A DNA stretch of 64,000 nucleotides. Origin: an uncultured Raoultella sp. GTDB lineage: Bacteria; Pseudomonadota; Gammaproteobacteria; Enterobacterales; Enterobacteriaceae. The position numbers and the translations under genes are program-made. The notes beneath the pieces are model-generated. The model was not told the DNA's origin. It saw only the letters and a list, made by a program, of their open reading frames with translations, and did not search any database. Position 1 is the first letter of the stretch; every line of letters begins with the position of its first letter. Below are positions 1 through 9,480 of this stretch, one piece after another. The stretch spans positions 1 to 64,000 of the forward strand of contig CAAEVH010000010.1 in assembly GCA_900759445.1 (NCBI GenBank), read 5' to 3'.

Positions 1-183
1 CTGTCGTCAACGTTCCTGGATGAAACGCCAAGTCTGGCACCTAACGGCACTATGGTAATCTACAGCTCTTCTCAGGGGATGGGATCCGTGCTGAATTTGG
101 TTTCTACAGATGGGCGTTTCAAAGCGCGTCTTCCGGCAACTGATGGTCAGGTTAAATTCCCTGCCTGGTCGCCGTATCTGTGA
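1..183 (+). CDS. tolB: TolB C-terminal end (partial)
   Basis: The window opens inside a reading frame whose last 60 codons match the C-terminal blade of the periplasmic beta-propeller TolB, ending FPAWSPYL and a TGA stop. TolB works with Pal and the TolQRA motor to keep the outer membrane attached during division and is exploited by group A colicins. Only the 3' end is present. It lies 34 bp upstream of pal, the normal tol-pal order, which supports the call. The signal peptide and most of the propeller lie outside the window. Confidence 0.93.
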   Translation: MSSTFLDETPSLAPNGTMVIYSSSQGMGSVLNLVSTDGRFKARLPATDGQVKFPAWSPYL

Positions 184-193
184 TAATAAATAA

Positions 194-736
<543 letters not shown>

Positions 737-745
737 GAGAATTGC

Positions 746-1534
746 ATGAGCAGTAACTTCAGACATCACCTGTTGAGTCTGTCGTTACTGGTTGGCATAG
801 CGGCCCCCTGGGCCGCTTTTGCTCAGGCGCCAATCAGTAGTGTCGGCTCAGGCTCGGTCGAAGACCGTGTCACTCAACTCGAGCGTATTTCTAACGCTCA
901 CAGTCAGCTTTTAACCCAACTCCAGCAACAACTCTCCGATAATCAGTCCGATATCGATTCCCTGCGTGGTCAAATTCAGGAAAATCAATATCAGCTGAAT
1001 CAGGTTGTTGAGCGACAGAAGCAGATATTGCTGCAGATGAATAATCTTGGCAGCGGTAGTGCGCCTGCGGCACAGTCTACAGGTGGCGATCAGAGTGGGG
1101 CGGCAACCCCTGCACCTGATGCGGGAGTTGCAGCAACGTCAGGGGCTCCCGTGCAAACTGGCGATGCGAATACCGATTACAATGCAGCGATTGCTCTGGT
1201 GCAGGATAAATCCCGCCAGGATGACGCGATTGAAGCATTCCAGAACTTCATCAAAAAGTACCCGGACTCTACTTACCTGCCCAATGCGAATTACTGGCTG
1301 GGTCAGTTGAATTACAACAAGGGTAAAAAAGATGATGCTGCGTTCTATTTTGCTTCGGTAGTTAAAAACTTCCCAAAATCACCTAAGGCTGCAGACGCGA
1401 TGTATAAAGTCGGCGTCATCATGCAGGACAAAGGTGACACAGCAAAAGCTAAAGCGGTTTATCAGCAGGTTATCACTAAATATCCTGGCACTGATGGCGC
1501 GAAACAAGCGCAAAAACGCCTTGGCGCGATGTAA
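746..1534 (+). CDS. cpoB: Cell division coordinator CpoB (YbgF)
   Basis: 262-residue periplasmic protein that links Tol-Pal driven outer-membrane constriction to PBP1B-dependent septal peptidoglycan synthesis. Visible order: signal peptide ending AFA, a glutamine-rich coiled coil (about residues 30-95, the trimerisation region), an Ala/Gly/Pro/Thr linker, and C-terminal TPR repeats (from about residue 140, motifs DYNAAIALV, YPDSTYLPNANYWLGQL, YPGTDGAKQA). It starts 9 bp after the pal stop and is the last gene of the tol-pal locus. Confidence 0.97.
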   Translation: MSSNFRHHLLSLSLLVGIAAPWAAFAQAPISSVGSGSVEDRVTQLERISNAHSQLLTQLQQQLSDNQSDIDSLRGQIQENQYQLNQVVERQKQILLQMNNLGSGSAPAAQSTGGDQSGAATPAPDAGVAATSGAPVQTGDANTDYNAAIALVQDKSRQDDAIEAFQNFIKKYPDSTYLPNANYWLGQLNYNKGKKDDAAFYFASVVKNFPKSPKAADAMYKVGVIMQDKGDTAKAKAVYQQVITKYPGTDGAKQAQKRLGAM

Positions 1535-1545
1535 TGACCACCATG

Positions 1546-1573
1546 CGACCAGAAATCGTGTTATTTCTGGTCG
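1546..1573 (+). terminator. Hairpin after cpoB
   Basis: A perfect 11-bp stem (CGACCAGAAAT pairing with ATTTCTGGTCG) with a 6-nt loop begins 11 bp after the cpoB stop. No U-run follows, so it may stabilise the transcript end or terminate inefficiently. Confidence 0.55.
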
Positions 1574-1620
1574 TGTCGTGTGATTCCTAAGCAGTTGAGT
1601 TATTTACATCGAAATTTTTG

Positions 1621-1648
1621 TTGCGCTAAAATCTGAAATCAGTAATAT
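1621..1648 (+). promoter_or_regulatory. Promoter of the tRNA operon
   Basis: TTGCGC (1621-1626) and TAATAT (1643-1648) are separated by 16 bp and followed by a GC-rich discriminator (GCCGCCG), the form expected of a stringently controlled stable-RNA promoter. It lies about 50 bp upstream of the first tRNA gene. Confidence 0.5.
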
Positions 1649-1699
1649 ATGCCGCCGTTGCCAAGGGATATCAAACAGCCCGAAAGCGGCGAAAAAAGT

Positions 1700-1775
1700 G
1701 GGGCGTTAGCTCAGTTGGTAGAGCAGTTGACTTTTAATCAATTGGTCGCAGGTTCGAATCCTGCACGCCCCACCA
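1700..1775 (+). tRNA. lysT: tRNA-Lys (anticodon TTT)
   Basis: 76-nt gene with encoded CCA. Acceptor GGGGCGT pairs with ACGCCCC, the anticodon loop is CTTTTAA and the T arm contains GGTTCGAATCC. First of the cluster. The acceptor stem has G4-C69, as in copies 2 and 4, whereas the third Lys copy has the U4-A69 pair. Confidence 0.97.
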
Positions 1776-1801
1776 CTTAATGCAGTATCCAGCGTAGTAT
1801 C

Positions 1802-1877
1802 GGGTGATTAGCTCAGCTGGGAGAGCACCTCCCTTACAAGGAGGGGGTCGGCGGTTCGATCCCGTCATCACCCACCA
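1802..1877 (+). tRNA. valT: tRNA-Val (anticodon TAC)
   Basis: 76-nt gene with encoded CCA. Acceptor GGGTGAT pairs with ATCACCC, the anticodon loop is CTTACAA and the T loop is GGTTCGATCCC. It lies 26 bp after the first tRNA-Lys, as in the E. coli lysT-valT operon. Confidence 0.97.
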
Positions 1878-1880
1878 CTC

Positions 1881-1956
1881 GGGGCGTTAGCTCAGTTGGT
1901 AGAGCAGTTGACTTTTAATCAATTGGTCGCAGGTTCGAATCCTGCACGCCCCACCA
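1881..1956 (+). tRNA. tRNA-Lys (anticodon TTT), copy 2
   Basis: Identical in sequence to the first tRNA-Lys, with encoded CCA. It starts only 3 bp after the tRNA-Val CCA, so both come from one processed precursor. Confidence 0.97.
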
Positions 1957-2029
1957 ACTTTAACATTGTACTCAGGTGTTAAACGTGAAGGATAACGTTG
2001 CTTTAGCAACGGCCCGTTAGGGCGAGACG

Positions 2030-2057
2030 AAGTCGAGTCATCCTGCACGCCCCACCA
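2030..2057 (+). repeat. tRNA-Lys 3'-end remnant in the spacer
   Basis: The spacer after the second tRNA-Lys ends with TCCTGCACGCCCCACCA (2041-2057), an exact copy of the T-arm/acceptor/CCA end of the neighbouring tRNA-Lys genes, with no 5' half. It is preceded by a GC-rich run (GGCCCGTTAGGGCGAGACGA). This is a duplicated 3' fragment, not a gene. Confidence 0.8.
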
Positions 2058-2105
2058 ATTCTTATATTGGTGTCGAGTAAAGAATTTTTCAGGTGACATC
2101 CGAGC

Positions 2106-2181
2106 GGGTCGTTAGCTCAGTTGGTAGAGCAGTTGACTTTTAATCAATTGGTCGCAGGTTCGAATCCTGCACGACCCACCA
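2106..2181 (+). tRNA. tRNA-Lys (anticodon TTT), copy 3
   Basis: 76 nt with encoded CCA. Acceptor GGGTCGT pairs with ACGACCC. It differs from the other three Lys copies only by the compensatory change at the fourth acceptor pair (U-A instead of G-C), the form found in E. coli. Confidence 0.97.
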
Positions 2182-2213
2182 TCCTGAATAATTGAAGCAG
2201 TAAACCCCATACG

Positions 2214-2289
2214 GGGGCGTTAGCTCAGTTGGTAGAGCAGTTGACTTTTAATCAATTGGTCGCAGGTTCGAATCCTGCACGCCCCACCA
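2214..2289 (+). tRNA. tRNA-Lys (anticodon TTT), copy 4
   Basis: Identical to copies 1 and 2 with encoded CCA. Last gene of the cluster; a strong terminator follows 4 bp after the CCA. Confidence 0.97.
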
Positions 2290-2342
2290 GTGTAAAAAGG
2301 CGCCCTAAAGGCGCCTTTTTGCTATCTGCGATTTATAAGATT
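2272..2342 (+). repeat. 71-bp direct repeat, copy A (tRNA 3' end plus terminator)
   Basis: Starts in the T arm of the last tRNA-Lys (ATCCTGCACGCCCCACCA), includes the terminator hairpin and ends ATTTATAAGATT. The identical 71 bp recur at 2427-2497. Confidence 0.9.
2294..2322 (+). terminator. Terminator of the tRNA operon
   Basis: AAAAAGGCGCC / CTAAA / GGCGCCTTTTT is a classic intrinsic terminator with A- and T-runs on both sides, directly after the last tRNA. An exact second copy lies at 2449-2475. Confidence 0.9.
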
Positions 2343-2426
2343 CGAACCTGCAGCAGGTTCGGGTCGAACGCAGTGAGACAACGGAGCCGTTCACGGCGAC
2401 GGCCCGAAGGGCAAGCGAAGCGAGTC

Positions 2427-2497
2427 ATCCTGCACGCCCCACCAGTGTAAAAAGGCGCCCTAAAGGCGCCTTTTTGCTATCTGCGATTTATAAGATT
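2427..2497 (+). repeat. 71-bp direct repeat, copy B
   Basis: Exact copy of 2272-2342, offset by 155 bp, including a tRNA-Lys 3' end without its body and a second terminator (2449-2475). The unique 84 bp between copies contain CGAACCTGCAGCAGGTTCG, a perfect palindrome built from tRNA T-arm sequence, and a GC-rich run like that at 2010-2035. Confidence 0.9.
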
Positions 2498-2576
2498 GCC
2501 TGATGTCCTTTGCTTATCAGCCTACAGACGACACTACTCGTGTAGGCCGGATAAGACGTCAGACGCCATCCGGCAT
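2498..2576. repeat. REP/BIME element
   Basis: GTAGGCCGGATAAGACG...CGCCATCCGGCA (2542-2575) is a standard enterobacterial REP palindrome, preceded by a partial opposite unit (GCCTGATGTCC...TTATCAGCC). With the repeats above it fills most of the 424-bp gap between the tRNAs and nadA. Confidence 0.85.
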
Positions 2577-2622
2577 TCATCACACGCAATTATTGTGACT
2601 TTTCTGCGCCAATCCGCTATCT

Positions 2623-2640
2623 TGTTTAGCATACAAAACA
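2623..2640 (+). promoter_or_regulatory. NadR operator of nadA
   Basis: TGTTTA-N6-AAAACA matches the NadR box TGTTTA-N6-TAAACA at 11 of 12 positions. It lies about 75 bp upstream of the nadA ATG. NadR represses NAD biosynthesis genes when NAD is plentiful. Confidence 0.75.
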
Positions 2641-2713
2641 AATCAAACCGAATATGGCGTGCGTCACGCTTTTAATCGGTTATTTCGTTAAGCCAGTGAA
2701 ACGAGAAAGCAAG

Positions 2714-3757
2714 ATGAGCGTGATGTTTGATCCAGAAGCAGCAATTTATCCGTTTCCGCCGAAGCCAGTACCGCTAAGTGTGGATGAAAAGCAATTTTAT
2801 CGTGAAAAAATCAAGCGCCTGCTGAAAGAGCGTGATGCCGTTATGGTCGCGCATTATTACACCGATCCTGAAATTCAGCAGTTAGCGGAAGAGACCGGGG
2901 GCTGTATTTCTGATTCTCTGGAGATGGCGCGGTTCGGTGCAAAGCATTCTGCCTCTACGCTGCTGGTTGCGGGCGTGAGGTTTATGGGAGAAACTGCCAA
3001 AATTCTCAGCCCGGAAAAGACCATCCTGATGCCGACCTTACAGGCGGAATGTTCATTAGATCTGGGCTGTCCGATTGACGCGTTCAGCGCATTTTGCGAC
3101 GCGCATCCGGATCGTACCGTGGTGGTTTACGCCAATACCTCTGCTGCCGTTAAAGCACGTGCGGACTGGGTCGTGACTTCCAGTATCGCGGTTGAACTTA
3201 TTGAGCATCTTGATAGTTTGGGTGAAAAAATCATCTGGGCTCCGGACAGACATCTGGGCAACTACGTGCAAAAACAGACCGGCGCAGACGTGCTCTGTTG
3301 GCAGGGCGCCTGTATCGTCCACGACGAGTTTAAAACCCAGGCCTTAACACGCATGAAAGGGCTTTACCCTGATGCCGCGGTGCTGGTGCACCCGGAGTCC
3401 CCTCAGTCTATCGTTGATATGGCAGATGCGGTTGGCTCAACCAGCCAGCTCATCAACGCGGCTAAATCGTTACCGCATAAGCAGTTGATTGTGGCGACTG
3501 ACCGGGGCATTTTTTACAAAATGCAGCAGGCCGTTCCGGATAAAGAGCTGCTTGAAGCTCCGACGGCTGGCGAGGGGGCAACCTGTCGCAGCTGTGCGCA
3601 TTGTCCGTGGATGGCGATGAATGGCCTGAAAGCGATTGCTGAGGGCCTGGAACATGGCGGCGCGGCTCATGAGATACATGTTGAGGACTCGCTGAGAGAA
3701 GGGGCGCTGTTGCCGTTAAACCGTATGTTGGAATTTGCGGCTACACTTCGAGCGTAA
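2714..3757 (+). CDS. nadA: Quinolinate synthase A
   Basis: 347-residue cytosolic [4Fe-4S] enzyme that condenses iminoaspartate (from NadB) with dihydroxyacetone phosphate to quinolinate in de novo NAD synthesis. Cluster ligands are visible: Cys113 in AECSLDLGC, the Cys in [11 protein letters not shown] near 200, and the Cys in [10 protein letters not shown] near 295. Substrate-binding motifs [10 protein letters not shown] and TSSIAVE are present. The frame is open back to 2654, but the ATG at 2714 gives the family N-terminus MSVMFDP and the E. coli length. A NadR box lies upstream and pnuC follows. Confidence 0.97.
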   Translation: MSVMFDPEAAIYPFPPKPVPLSVDEKQFYREKIKRLLKERDAVMVAHYYTDPEIQQLAEETGGCISDSLEMARFGAKHSASTLLVAGVRFMGETAKILSPEKTILMPTLQAECSLDLGCPIDAFSAFCDAHPDRTVVVYANTSAAVKARADWVVTSSIAVELIEHLDSLGEKIIWAPDRHLGNYVQKQTGADVLCWQGACIVHDEFKTQALTRMKGLYPDAAVLVHPESPQSIVDMADAVGSTSQLINAAKSLPHKQLIVATDRGIFYKMQQAVPDKELLEAPTAGEGATCRSCAHCPWMAMNGLKAIAEGLEHGGAAHEIHVEDSLREGALLPLNRMLEFAATLRA

Positions 3758-3784
3758 TTATTTATTTTTGCTCTGGGGGAAAAG

Positions 3785-4504
3785 ATGGACTTTTTTAGCA
3801 CGCAGAACATTCTGGTACATATTCCGATTGGCGCGGGTGGTTACGATTTGTCGTGGATCGAAGCCGTGGGAACGATCGCCGGGTTGCTGTGTATTGGCCT
3901 GGCGAGCCTTGAGAAAATCAGCAATTACTTCTTCGGTCTGATAAACGTCACGCTGTTTGCAATTATCTTCTTTCAGATCCAGCTCTATGCCAGCTTGTTG
4001 CTGCAAGTTTTCTTCTTTGCCGCAAATATCTACGGCTGGTATGCCTGGTCCCGGCAAACCAACCAGCATGAAGCGGAACTGAAAATTCGCTGGCTACCGC
4101 TTCCAAAAGCGATCGGCTGGCTGGCGGCTTGCGTGGTGGCGATCGGCCTGATGTCGATCTATATCGATCCGGTCTTTGCGTTCCTGACAGGCATTGCAGT
4201 GAATATTATGCAGGCATTGGGATTACAGGTTGTTGTGCCTGAACTACAACCCGATGCATTCCCGTTCTGGGACTCCTGCATGATGGTGCTGTCGATTGCG
4301 GCGATGATCCTGATGACGCGCAAATACGTTGAAAACTGGCTGCTGTGGGTGATCATTAACGTTATTAGCGTTGTGATCTTTGCCCTGCAAGGCGTATATG
4401 CCATGTCGCTGGAATATATGATCCTGACGGTTATCGCCCTGAACGGTAGCAGGATGTGGATTAACAGTGCGCGTGAGCGGGGTTCCCACGCGCTTTCTCA
4501 TTAA
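3785..4504 (+). CDS. pnuC: Nicotinamide riboside transporter PnuC
   Basis: 239-residue inner-membrane protein with about seven hydrophobic segments and the family motifs [25 protein letters not shown] and [11 protein letters not shown]. PnuC imports nicotinamide riboside by facilitated diffusion, coupled to phosphorylation by NadR. It starts 27 bp after nadA and forms the second gene of the NadR-controlled nadA-pnuC operon. Its stop codon overlaps the convergent zitB stop. Confidence 0.96.
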   Translation: MDFFSTQNILVHIPIGAGGYDLSWIEAVGTIAGLLCIGLASLEKISNYFFGLINVTLFAIIFFQIQLYASLLLQVFFFAANIYGWYAWSRQTNQHEAELKIRWLPLPKAIGWLAACVVAIGLMSIYIDPVFAFLTGIAVNIMQALGLQVVVPELQPDAFPFWDSCMMVLSIAAMILMTRKYVENWLLWVIINVISVVIFALQGVYAMSLEYMILTVIALNGSRMWINSARERGSHALSH

Positions 4505-5442
4505 TGGTGATGATGTGAATGGCCGGACACGCCCTGATACAGGTGACAGTCCGGCCCATTGCACGGATGATACTCCATCTGGATTGTGGCGTGTTCAATC
4601 TGGTAGTGATGGATAAGGAAATGCTGAATACGCTCCAGCAACGCATCGTGATCGTGTGGCGGGATCACCTGAACATGCAGCGTCATTACCGGTTTTTCGC
4701 CCACCATCCAGACATGGACATGGTGAACGTTGCGGACTTCAGGGATATCCCGGCTGAGATGGCGCTGCAGTGCAGCGATATCCAACGTCAGCGGGGCACC
4801 TTCCAGTAATTCATTAACGCTATCTTTTAGCAATCGCCAGGCGCTACGCAGCACCAGCACGGAAACCAGAATCGAGAGAATTGGGTCCGCGGGTGTCCAG
4901 CCCGTCCAGATAATAATCAGCGCAGCGATGATTGCCCCGACCGAGCCGAGTAAATCGCCCATCACATGCAGCGCCGCGGCGCGGACGTTCAAATTTTTCT
5001 CTTCACTGCCGCGATGTAAAACCCAAAAAGCGAGCACGTTGGCCAGTAGACCCGCGACAGCAATAACCATCATCATGCCGCCAGCCACGGGGCGAGGTGT
5101 CTGGAAGCGCTCAATCGCCTCCCAGACGATTAAAATGGTGATAACGACCAATGCGATGGCATTAACAAATGCGGCCAGCGTCGTGAGCCTCAGCCAGCCG
5201 AAGGTGTGTCGTATTGTGGGCGGGCGACGGGAAAACCGGACGGCCAGCAGCGCGAAAAGCAGCGCCGCAGCATCCGTGAGCATATGCCCGGCGTCGGCCA
5301 GCAAGGCCAGTGAACCAGAAAGTATTCCACCCACCACTTCAACCAACATAAATCCGGCTGTAATGCAGAATGCGAACATCAGTCGGCGGGCATTATTGTC
5401 CTTGGGTTGTTCAGAGGAAGTATGAGTATGTGCGTGCGCCAT
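4501..5442 (-). CDS. zitB: Zinc efflux transporter ZitB (CDF family)
   Basis: 313-residue cation-diffusion-facilitator that exports Zn2+ in exchange for protons. It has six transmembrane helices with the metal-site motif HMLTDA in helix 2 and a matching HVMGDLLGS in helix 5, histidine-rich N-terminus (MAHAHTHTS) and C-terminus (GHSHHHH), and a cytoplasmic C-terminal domain ([12 protein letters not shown]). It is monocistronic and convergent with pnuC, with stop codons overlapping by 4 bp. Zinc-induced transcription is known in E. coli; no operator was identified here. Confidence 0.96.
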   Translation of the reverse strand: MAHAHTHTSSEQPKDNNARRLMFAFCITAGFMLVEVVGGILSGSLALLADAGHMLTDAAALLFALLAVRFSRRPPTIRHTFGWLRLTTLAAFVNAIALVVITILIVWEAIERFQTPRPVAGGMMMVIAVAGLLANVLAFWVLHRGSEEKNLNVRAAALHVMGDLLGSVGAIIAALIIIWTGWTPADPILSILVSVLVLRSAWRLLKDSVNELLEGAPLTLDIAALQRHLSRDIPEVRNVHHVHVWMVGEKPVMTLHVQVIPPHDHDALLERIQHFLIHHYQIEHATIQMEYHPCNGPDCHLYQGVSGHSHHHH

Positions 5443-5555
5443 TATGCCATCCCTTTGTTATTCTCATCTTTACTGTATGCCATCATACCGTTTTTGGGAT
5501 GATAAAATTAAAAAGGAGAGCTATTGCTCTCCCGTTATTAGCTTTAATTTCAGCG

Positions 5556-5930
5556 TTACTGCGTGGTGCCATCAGTTTTTGTGTCAACATCATTGTTGAT
5601 GCCGTTTCCGGTCTCAACCTTCTTATTCACATCAGGGCAGCGACCGTCCTTACACATCGTGTTTTTGTGCATCTCATCTTTGGTCATCCCTTCATGGTTC
5701 ATTGATGAACCGTCCGGGTGCAGCATTGTGCCACCTGAATTCACGTTACTGTTGTCGACATTATTTGGCGCCACGTTTTCGCGGGCGTCTGGGGCGATTT
5801 GTCCTGCATCAGCCGAGGAATTTGCCTGACCGTTATTGGACTGCGCGTTGCTTTCAGCAGCCAGTGCCGCGCCGCTGGCGAGGCTGAGTGTAGCGGTAAG
5901 GAAGAGTGAAGCCAGCTTTGTCATATGCAT
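5556..5930 (-). CDS. ybgS: YbgS-like periplasmic protein
   Basis: 124-residue homologue of E. coli YbgS (126 aa). The signal peptide ends GAALA and the mature protein is hydrophilic and disorder-prone, rich in Asn/Asp/Gly, with a single Cys-rich stretch [17 protein letters not shown] that could form an intramolecular disulphide. Function is unknown; in E. coli it is abundant under stress. No enzymatic motif is visible. It is monocistronic and divergent from aroG. Confidence 0.93.
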   Translation of the reverse strand: MHMTKLASLFLTATLSLASGAALAAESNAQSNNGQANSSADAGQIAPDARENVAPNNVDNSNVNSGGTMLHPDGSSMNHEGMTKDEMHKNTMCKDGRCPDVNKKVETGNGINNDVDTKTDGTTQ

Positions 5931-6159
5931 AATATGCTCCTGTTAAGGTCGATATGTCGGATAACGTCTTCCACCAGTGCATGTGCCAGTTACATCATCA
6001 ATATGTGGTTAATCGTTTTGCTATGGAAATTAAAACCAGCATAGAATCTTGAAATCTATGAAAATTAAAGCTGTTACAGTTAAAAATTGTAGTTTGGATC
6101 TCGTTTTTCGCTACTTTATTGCGTTTTTTTGGCCAATTCCAGGATTAATCCGTCCAAAG
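5931..6159. other. Divergent ybgS-aroG intergenic region
   Basis: AT-rich gap holding the promoters of both genes. Beyond the TyrR box next to aroG (listed separately) no further repeat or RNA gene is recognisable. Confidence 0.6.
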
Positions 6160-6177
6160 TGTAAAACCCCGTTTACA
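6160..6177 (+). promoter_or_regulatory. TyrR box of aroG
   Basis: TGTAAA-N6-TTTACA is a perfect strong TyrR box 71 bp upstream of the aroG ATG. TyrR with phenylalanine represses aroG in E. coli. Confidence 0.88.
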
Positions 6178-6247
6178 CTTTATGACTGAAGATATAGATT
6201 GGAGGGATTGCATTCATTTATATAAGTATGGCAACGCTGGAATAATC

Positions 6248-7300
6248 ATGAATTATCAGAACGACGATTTACGCATTAAAGAGATCAACGAGTTATTACC
6301 ACCAGTCGCACTGCTGGAAAAATTCCCCGCTACTGAAAATGCCGCCAATACGGTGGCTCATGCCCGTAAGGCGATTCATAAAATTCTGAAAGGGAGCGAC
6401 GATCGCCTTCTGGTGGTGATTGGGCCGTGCTCTATTCATGATCCGGCAGCTGCCAAAGAGTATGCCACTCGTCTGCTGGCGCTGCGCGAAGCGTTAAAAG
6501 GTGAGCTTGAAATCGTCATGCGCGTCTATTTTGAAAAACCGCGTACCACCGTTGGCTGGAAAGGGCTTATCAACGACCCGCACATGGACAACAGCTTCCA
6601 GATCAATGATGGGCTGCGTATTGCGCGTAAACTGCTGCTGGATATCAACGACAGCGGATTGCCGACTGCGGGTGAATTCCTCGATATGATCACCCCACAA
6701 TATCTCGCCGATCTGATGAGCTGGGGCGCGATTGGGGCACGTACAACAGAATCTCAGGTGCACCGCGAGCTGGCATCGGGTCTGTCCTGCCCGGTTGGTT
6801 TTAAAAACGGTACCGATGGCACCATCAAAGTGGCGATTGATGCAATCAACGCTGCAGGGGCACCGCACTGCTTCCTGTCTGTCACCAAATGGGGTCATTC
6901 AGCGATCGTGAATACCAGTGGTAATGGCGATTGCCATATCATTCTGCGCGGTGGCAAAGAGCCGAACTACAGCGCTCAGCACGTTGCGGACGTGAAAGAA
7001 GGCCTGGTCAAAGCAGGACTCTCTGCGCAAGTGATGATCGACTTCAGCCATGCCAACTCCAGCAAGCAGTTCAAAAAGCAGATGGATGTTGCGAAAGATG
7101 TTTGCGGACAAGTCGCCGGTGGCGAAAAAGCAATTATTGGCGTGATGATCGAAAGCCATTTGGTGGAAGGTAATCAGAATCCGGATAGCGGTGAGCCGCT
7201 AACCTACGGTAAGAGCATCACCGACGCATGCATTGGTTGGGAAGATACCGATGCGGTGTTGCGTCAACTGGCGGATGCGGTAAAAGCGCGTCGCGGTTAA
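6248..7300 (+). CDS. aroG: Phe-sensitive DAHP synthase
   Basis: 350-residue enzyme that condenses phosphoenolpyruvate and erythrose-4-phosphate to DAHP, the first step of the shikimate pathway. Motifs VVIGPCSIHD, RVYFEKPRTTVGWKGL, GARTTESQ and FSHANSSKQ mark the type I alpha TIM barrel. The N-terminal MNYQNDDLRIKEI segment carries the phenylalanine feedback site. The frame extends to 6182, but the ATG at 6248 gives the E. coli N-terminus and length. It is monocistronic and controlled by the upstream TyrR box. Confidence 0.97.
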   Translation: MNYQNDDLRIKEINELLPPVALLEKFPATENAANTVAHARKAIHKILKGSDDRLLVVIGPCSIHDPAAAKEYATRLLALREALKGELEIVMRVYFEKPRTTVGWKGLINDPHMDNSFQINDGLRIARKLLLDINDSGLPTAGEFLDMITPQYLADLMSWGAIGARTTESQVHRELASGLSCPVGFKNGTDGTIKVAIDAINAAGAPHCFLSVTKWGHSAIVNTSGNGDCHIILRGGKEPNYSAQHVADVKEGLVKAGLSAQVMIDFSHANSSKQFKKQMDVAKDVCGQVAGGEKAIIGVMIESHLVEGNQNPDSGEPLTYGKSITDACIGWEDTDAVLRQLADAVKARRG

Positions 7301-7312
7301 CCAAGTCTCATA

Positions 7313-7386
7313 GGCCTGAGAAGCGTAGCGCCATCAGGCATTCCGTTGCAGACTGCCGGATGGGGCGATGTCTTATCCGGCCTACA
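7313..7386. repeat. REP pair (BIME) between aroG and gpmA
   Basis: GCCTGAGAAGCGTAGCGCCATCAGGCA and TGCCGGATGGGG...ATCCGGCCTAC form two facing REP palindromes between the convergent genes. Confidence 0.85.
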
Positions 7387-7403
7387 TTTTCTGGTCGTGC
7401 CGA

Positions 7404-7432
7404 AATAAAAAAGCGTGGAGAAATCCACGCTT
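7404..7432 (-). terminator. Terminator of gpmA
   Basis: AAGCGTGGA-GAAA-TCCACGCTT stem; on the minus strand it is followed by a T-run (complement of AAAAAA at 7407-7412). It lies 22 bp beyond the gpmA stop. Confidence 0.85.
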
Positions 7433-7454
7433 TGTCTTCAACTTACCGCGAAAA

Positions 7455-8207
7455 TTACTTCGCTTTACCCTGGTTCGCTACGGCCGCCGCTTTTGCTGCG
7501 ATCTCGTCAGCGTTACCCAGATAGTAGTGTTTGATCGGCTTGAAGTTTTCGTCGAACTCATACACCAGCGGTACGCCGGTCGGGATGTTCAGTTCAAGGA
7601 TCTCATCTTCGCCCATGTTATCCAGGTATTTAACCAGCGCACGCAGAGAGTTACCGTGAGCGGCGATAATTACGCGCTCACCGCTTTTCATGCGCGGCAG
7701 AATGGTTTCATTCCAGTAAGGGATAACGCGATCGATGGTCAGCGCCAGGCTTTCGGTAACCGGTAATTCTTTGTCGGTCAGCTTCGCATAACGCGGATCG
7801 TGGCCCGGATAACGCTCGTCGTCTTTGGTCAGTTCCGGCGGGGTAACCGCAAAGCCGCGACGCCACTGCTTAACCTGCTCATCACCGTATTTTTCCGCGG
7901 TTTCTGCTTTGTTCAAACCCTGCAGCGCACCGTAATGGCGTTCGTTCAGTTTCCAGGATTTCTCAACCGGCAGCCAGGCCTGATCCAGTTCGTCCAGTAC
8001 GTTCCACAGGGTGTGGATGGCACGTTTCAGCACGGAGGTATAAGCAAAATCAAAGCTGTAGCCTTCCTCTTTCAGCAGTTTTCCTGCCGCTTTTGCTTCG
8101 CCCACGCCTTTCTCGGACAGATCAACATCATACCAACCGGTAAAACGGTTTTCGTTGTTCCACTGACTTTCACCGTGACGTACCAGAACCAGCTTAGTTA
8201 CAGCCAT
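7455..8207 (-). CDS. gpmA: 2,3-bisphosphoglycerate-dependent phosphoglycerate mutase
   Basis: 250-residue glycolytic enzyme interconverting 3- and 2-phosphoglycerate through a phosphohistidine. The catalytic motif is [10 protein letters not shown] (His11), with [18 protein letters not shown] and [10 protein letters not shown] completing the active site. The frame could begin 7 codons earlier (8228), but the ATG at 8207 is the conserved start [12 protein letters not shown]. Almost identical to E. coli GpmA. A Fur box lies just upstream. Confidence 0.97.
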   Translation of the reverse strand: MAVTKLVLVRHGESQWNNENRFTGWYDVDLSEKGVGEAKAAGKLLKEEGYSFDFAYTSVLKRAIHTLWNVLDELDQAWLPVEKSWKLNERHYGALQGLNKAETAEKYGDEQVKQWRRGFAVTPPELTKDDERYPGHDPRYAKLTDKELPVTESLALTIDRVIPYWNETILPRMKSGERVIIAAHGNSLRALVKYLDNMGEDEILELNIPTGVPLVYEFDENFKPIKHYYLGNADEIAAKAAAVANQGKAK

Positions 8208-8232
8208 ACATTCACTCCTATAAATCATATCG

Positions 8233-8253
8233 AATGATAATAATTCTCATTAT
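8233..8253 (-). promoter_or_regulatory. Fur box of gpmA
   Basis: GATAATAATTCTCATTAT lies 26-46 bp upstream of the gpmA ATG and closely resembles the Fur consensus GATAATGATAATCATTATC. Fur control of gpmA is known in E. coli. Confidence 0.7.
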
Positions 8254-8395
8254 ATTGCCGTAATGTGTAAGCGGCAATGCTTACGCATAACCATAGCGAA
8301 AATAGCGCTACAGTGTAAGGTTCTTGTGAACTCAAGGTTGCGATTTTGTCTTTGAGTGGTGGGGATTTGAGCGGTTCTACTGTGATTAACAAGCA

Positions 8396-8427
8396 CCAGG
8401 CCCGAAAAGATACGTCATCGGGCCTGG
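8396..8427 (-). terminator. Hairpin at the end of the gal operon
   Basis: CCAGGCCCGA pairs with TCGGGCCTGG around a 12-nt loop, 12 bp beyond the galM stop, with TGCTTGTTAATC following on the minus strand. Likely the operon terminator. Confidence 0.65.
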
Positions 8428-8439
8428 GAGGGGAAACGA

Positions 8440-9480
8440 TCAAGCTGGAATAAACTGATATTCCGTCACGCTGGCATACTCTTCACCCGGACGCAGGAAG
8501 CAATCCGCCTGTGGCCACTCAGGGTGGTTCGGGCTGTCCGGCAGAAATTCACTTTCCAGCGCCAGGCCTTGCCAGTCTTCGTAGGCCTCTGGCCCGCGGG
8601 AAGGCGTACCACCGAGGAAGTTACCGGAGTAAAACTGCAATGCCGGGGCCGAGGTGTAGACCACCATCTGCAGTTTTTCATCCTGTGACCACAACTGAGC
8701 GACCGGCGTACGCGCATTGCCCTGTGCCTGAAGCAGGAAGGCGTGATCGTAACCTTTCACCTTGCGCTGATCGTCATCGGCCAGAAATTCACTACTGATG
8801 ATTTTAGGGGTGCGGAAATCGAACGTGCTACCGGCGACGGATTTCAGTCCATCATGCGGGATACCCATTTCGTCAACTGGTAAGTACTCGTCCGCCAGAA
8901 TTTGCAGCTTATGCTGGCGCACATCCGTTTTATCGCCGTCGAGGTTAAAATAGACGTGATTTGTCAGATTCACCGGGCAGGGTTTATCGACCGTGGCACG
9001 ATAAGTTATCGAAATACGATTATCATCAGTCAGGCGATACTGCGCGGTGGCGCAAAGATGGCCTGGGAAGCCCTGATCGCCATCGTCAGACGTTAAGGCG
9101 AACAGCACCTGACGGTCATTCTGATTGACTATCTGCCAGCGACGTTTGTCGAAACCGTCTGGTCCGCCGTGCAGTTGGTTATTGCCCTGACTTGGCAGTA
9201 ATTCAACGGTTTCGCCAGCAAAGGTATAGCGGCTGTTGGCGATACGGTTCGCGTAGCGGCCAATCGAAGCCCCCAGAAATGCAGCCTGTTCCGGGTATTG
9301 TTCCGGACTGGCGCAGCCGAGTAATGCTTCGCGCACGCTACCATCGCTAAGCGGAATACGCGCAGAGAGCAGGGTCGCGCCCCAGTCCATGAGCGTGACT
9401 ACCATCCCTGCGTCATTGCGCAGGGTGAGCAGGCGAAACGGTTGACCGTCCGGAGCCTGCACGGGGATTTCGTTTAACAT
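8440..9480 (-). CDS. galM: Galactose mutarotase (aldose 1-epimerase)
   Basis: 346-residue enzyme interconverting alpha- and beta-D-galactose so that GalK receives the alpha anomer. The beta-sandwich fold is marked by [14 protein letters not shown], the NNQLHGG motif, the catalytic His in [12 protein letters not shown], and the catalytic Glu near the C-terminus in [12 protein letters not shown]. Last gene of galETKM; its start overlaps the galK end by 7 bp, so translation is coupled. Confidence 0.96.
   Translation of the reverse strand: MLNEIPVQAPDGQPFRLLTLRNDAGMVVTLMDWGATLLSARIPLSDGSVREALLGCASPEQYPEQAAFLGASIGRYANRIANSRYTFAGETVELLPSQGNNQLHGGPDGFDKRRWQIVNQNDRQVLFALTSDDGDQGFPGHLCATAQYRLTDDNRISITYRATVDKPCPVNLTNHVYFNLDGDKTDVRQHKLQILADEYLPVDEMGIPHDGLKSVAGSTFDFRTPKIISSEFLADDDQRKVKGYDHAFLLQAQGNARTPVAQLWSQDEKLQMVVYTSAPALQFYSGNFLGGTPSRGPEAYEDWQGLALESEFLPDSPNHPEWPQADCFLRPGEEYASVTEYQFIPA

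Noticed and set aside
2229..2450. 73-codon frame across the last tRNA-Lys
   Set aside because: It reads through a tRNA gene, a terminator and repeats.
4730..5425. 231-codon plus-strand frame opposite zitB
   Set aside because: It is an antisense shadow of the clearly recognisable zitB gene.
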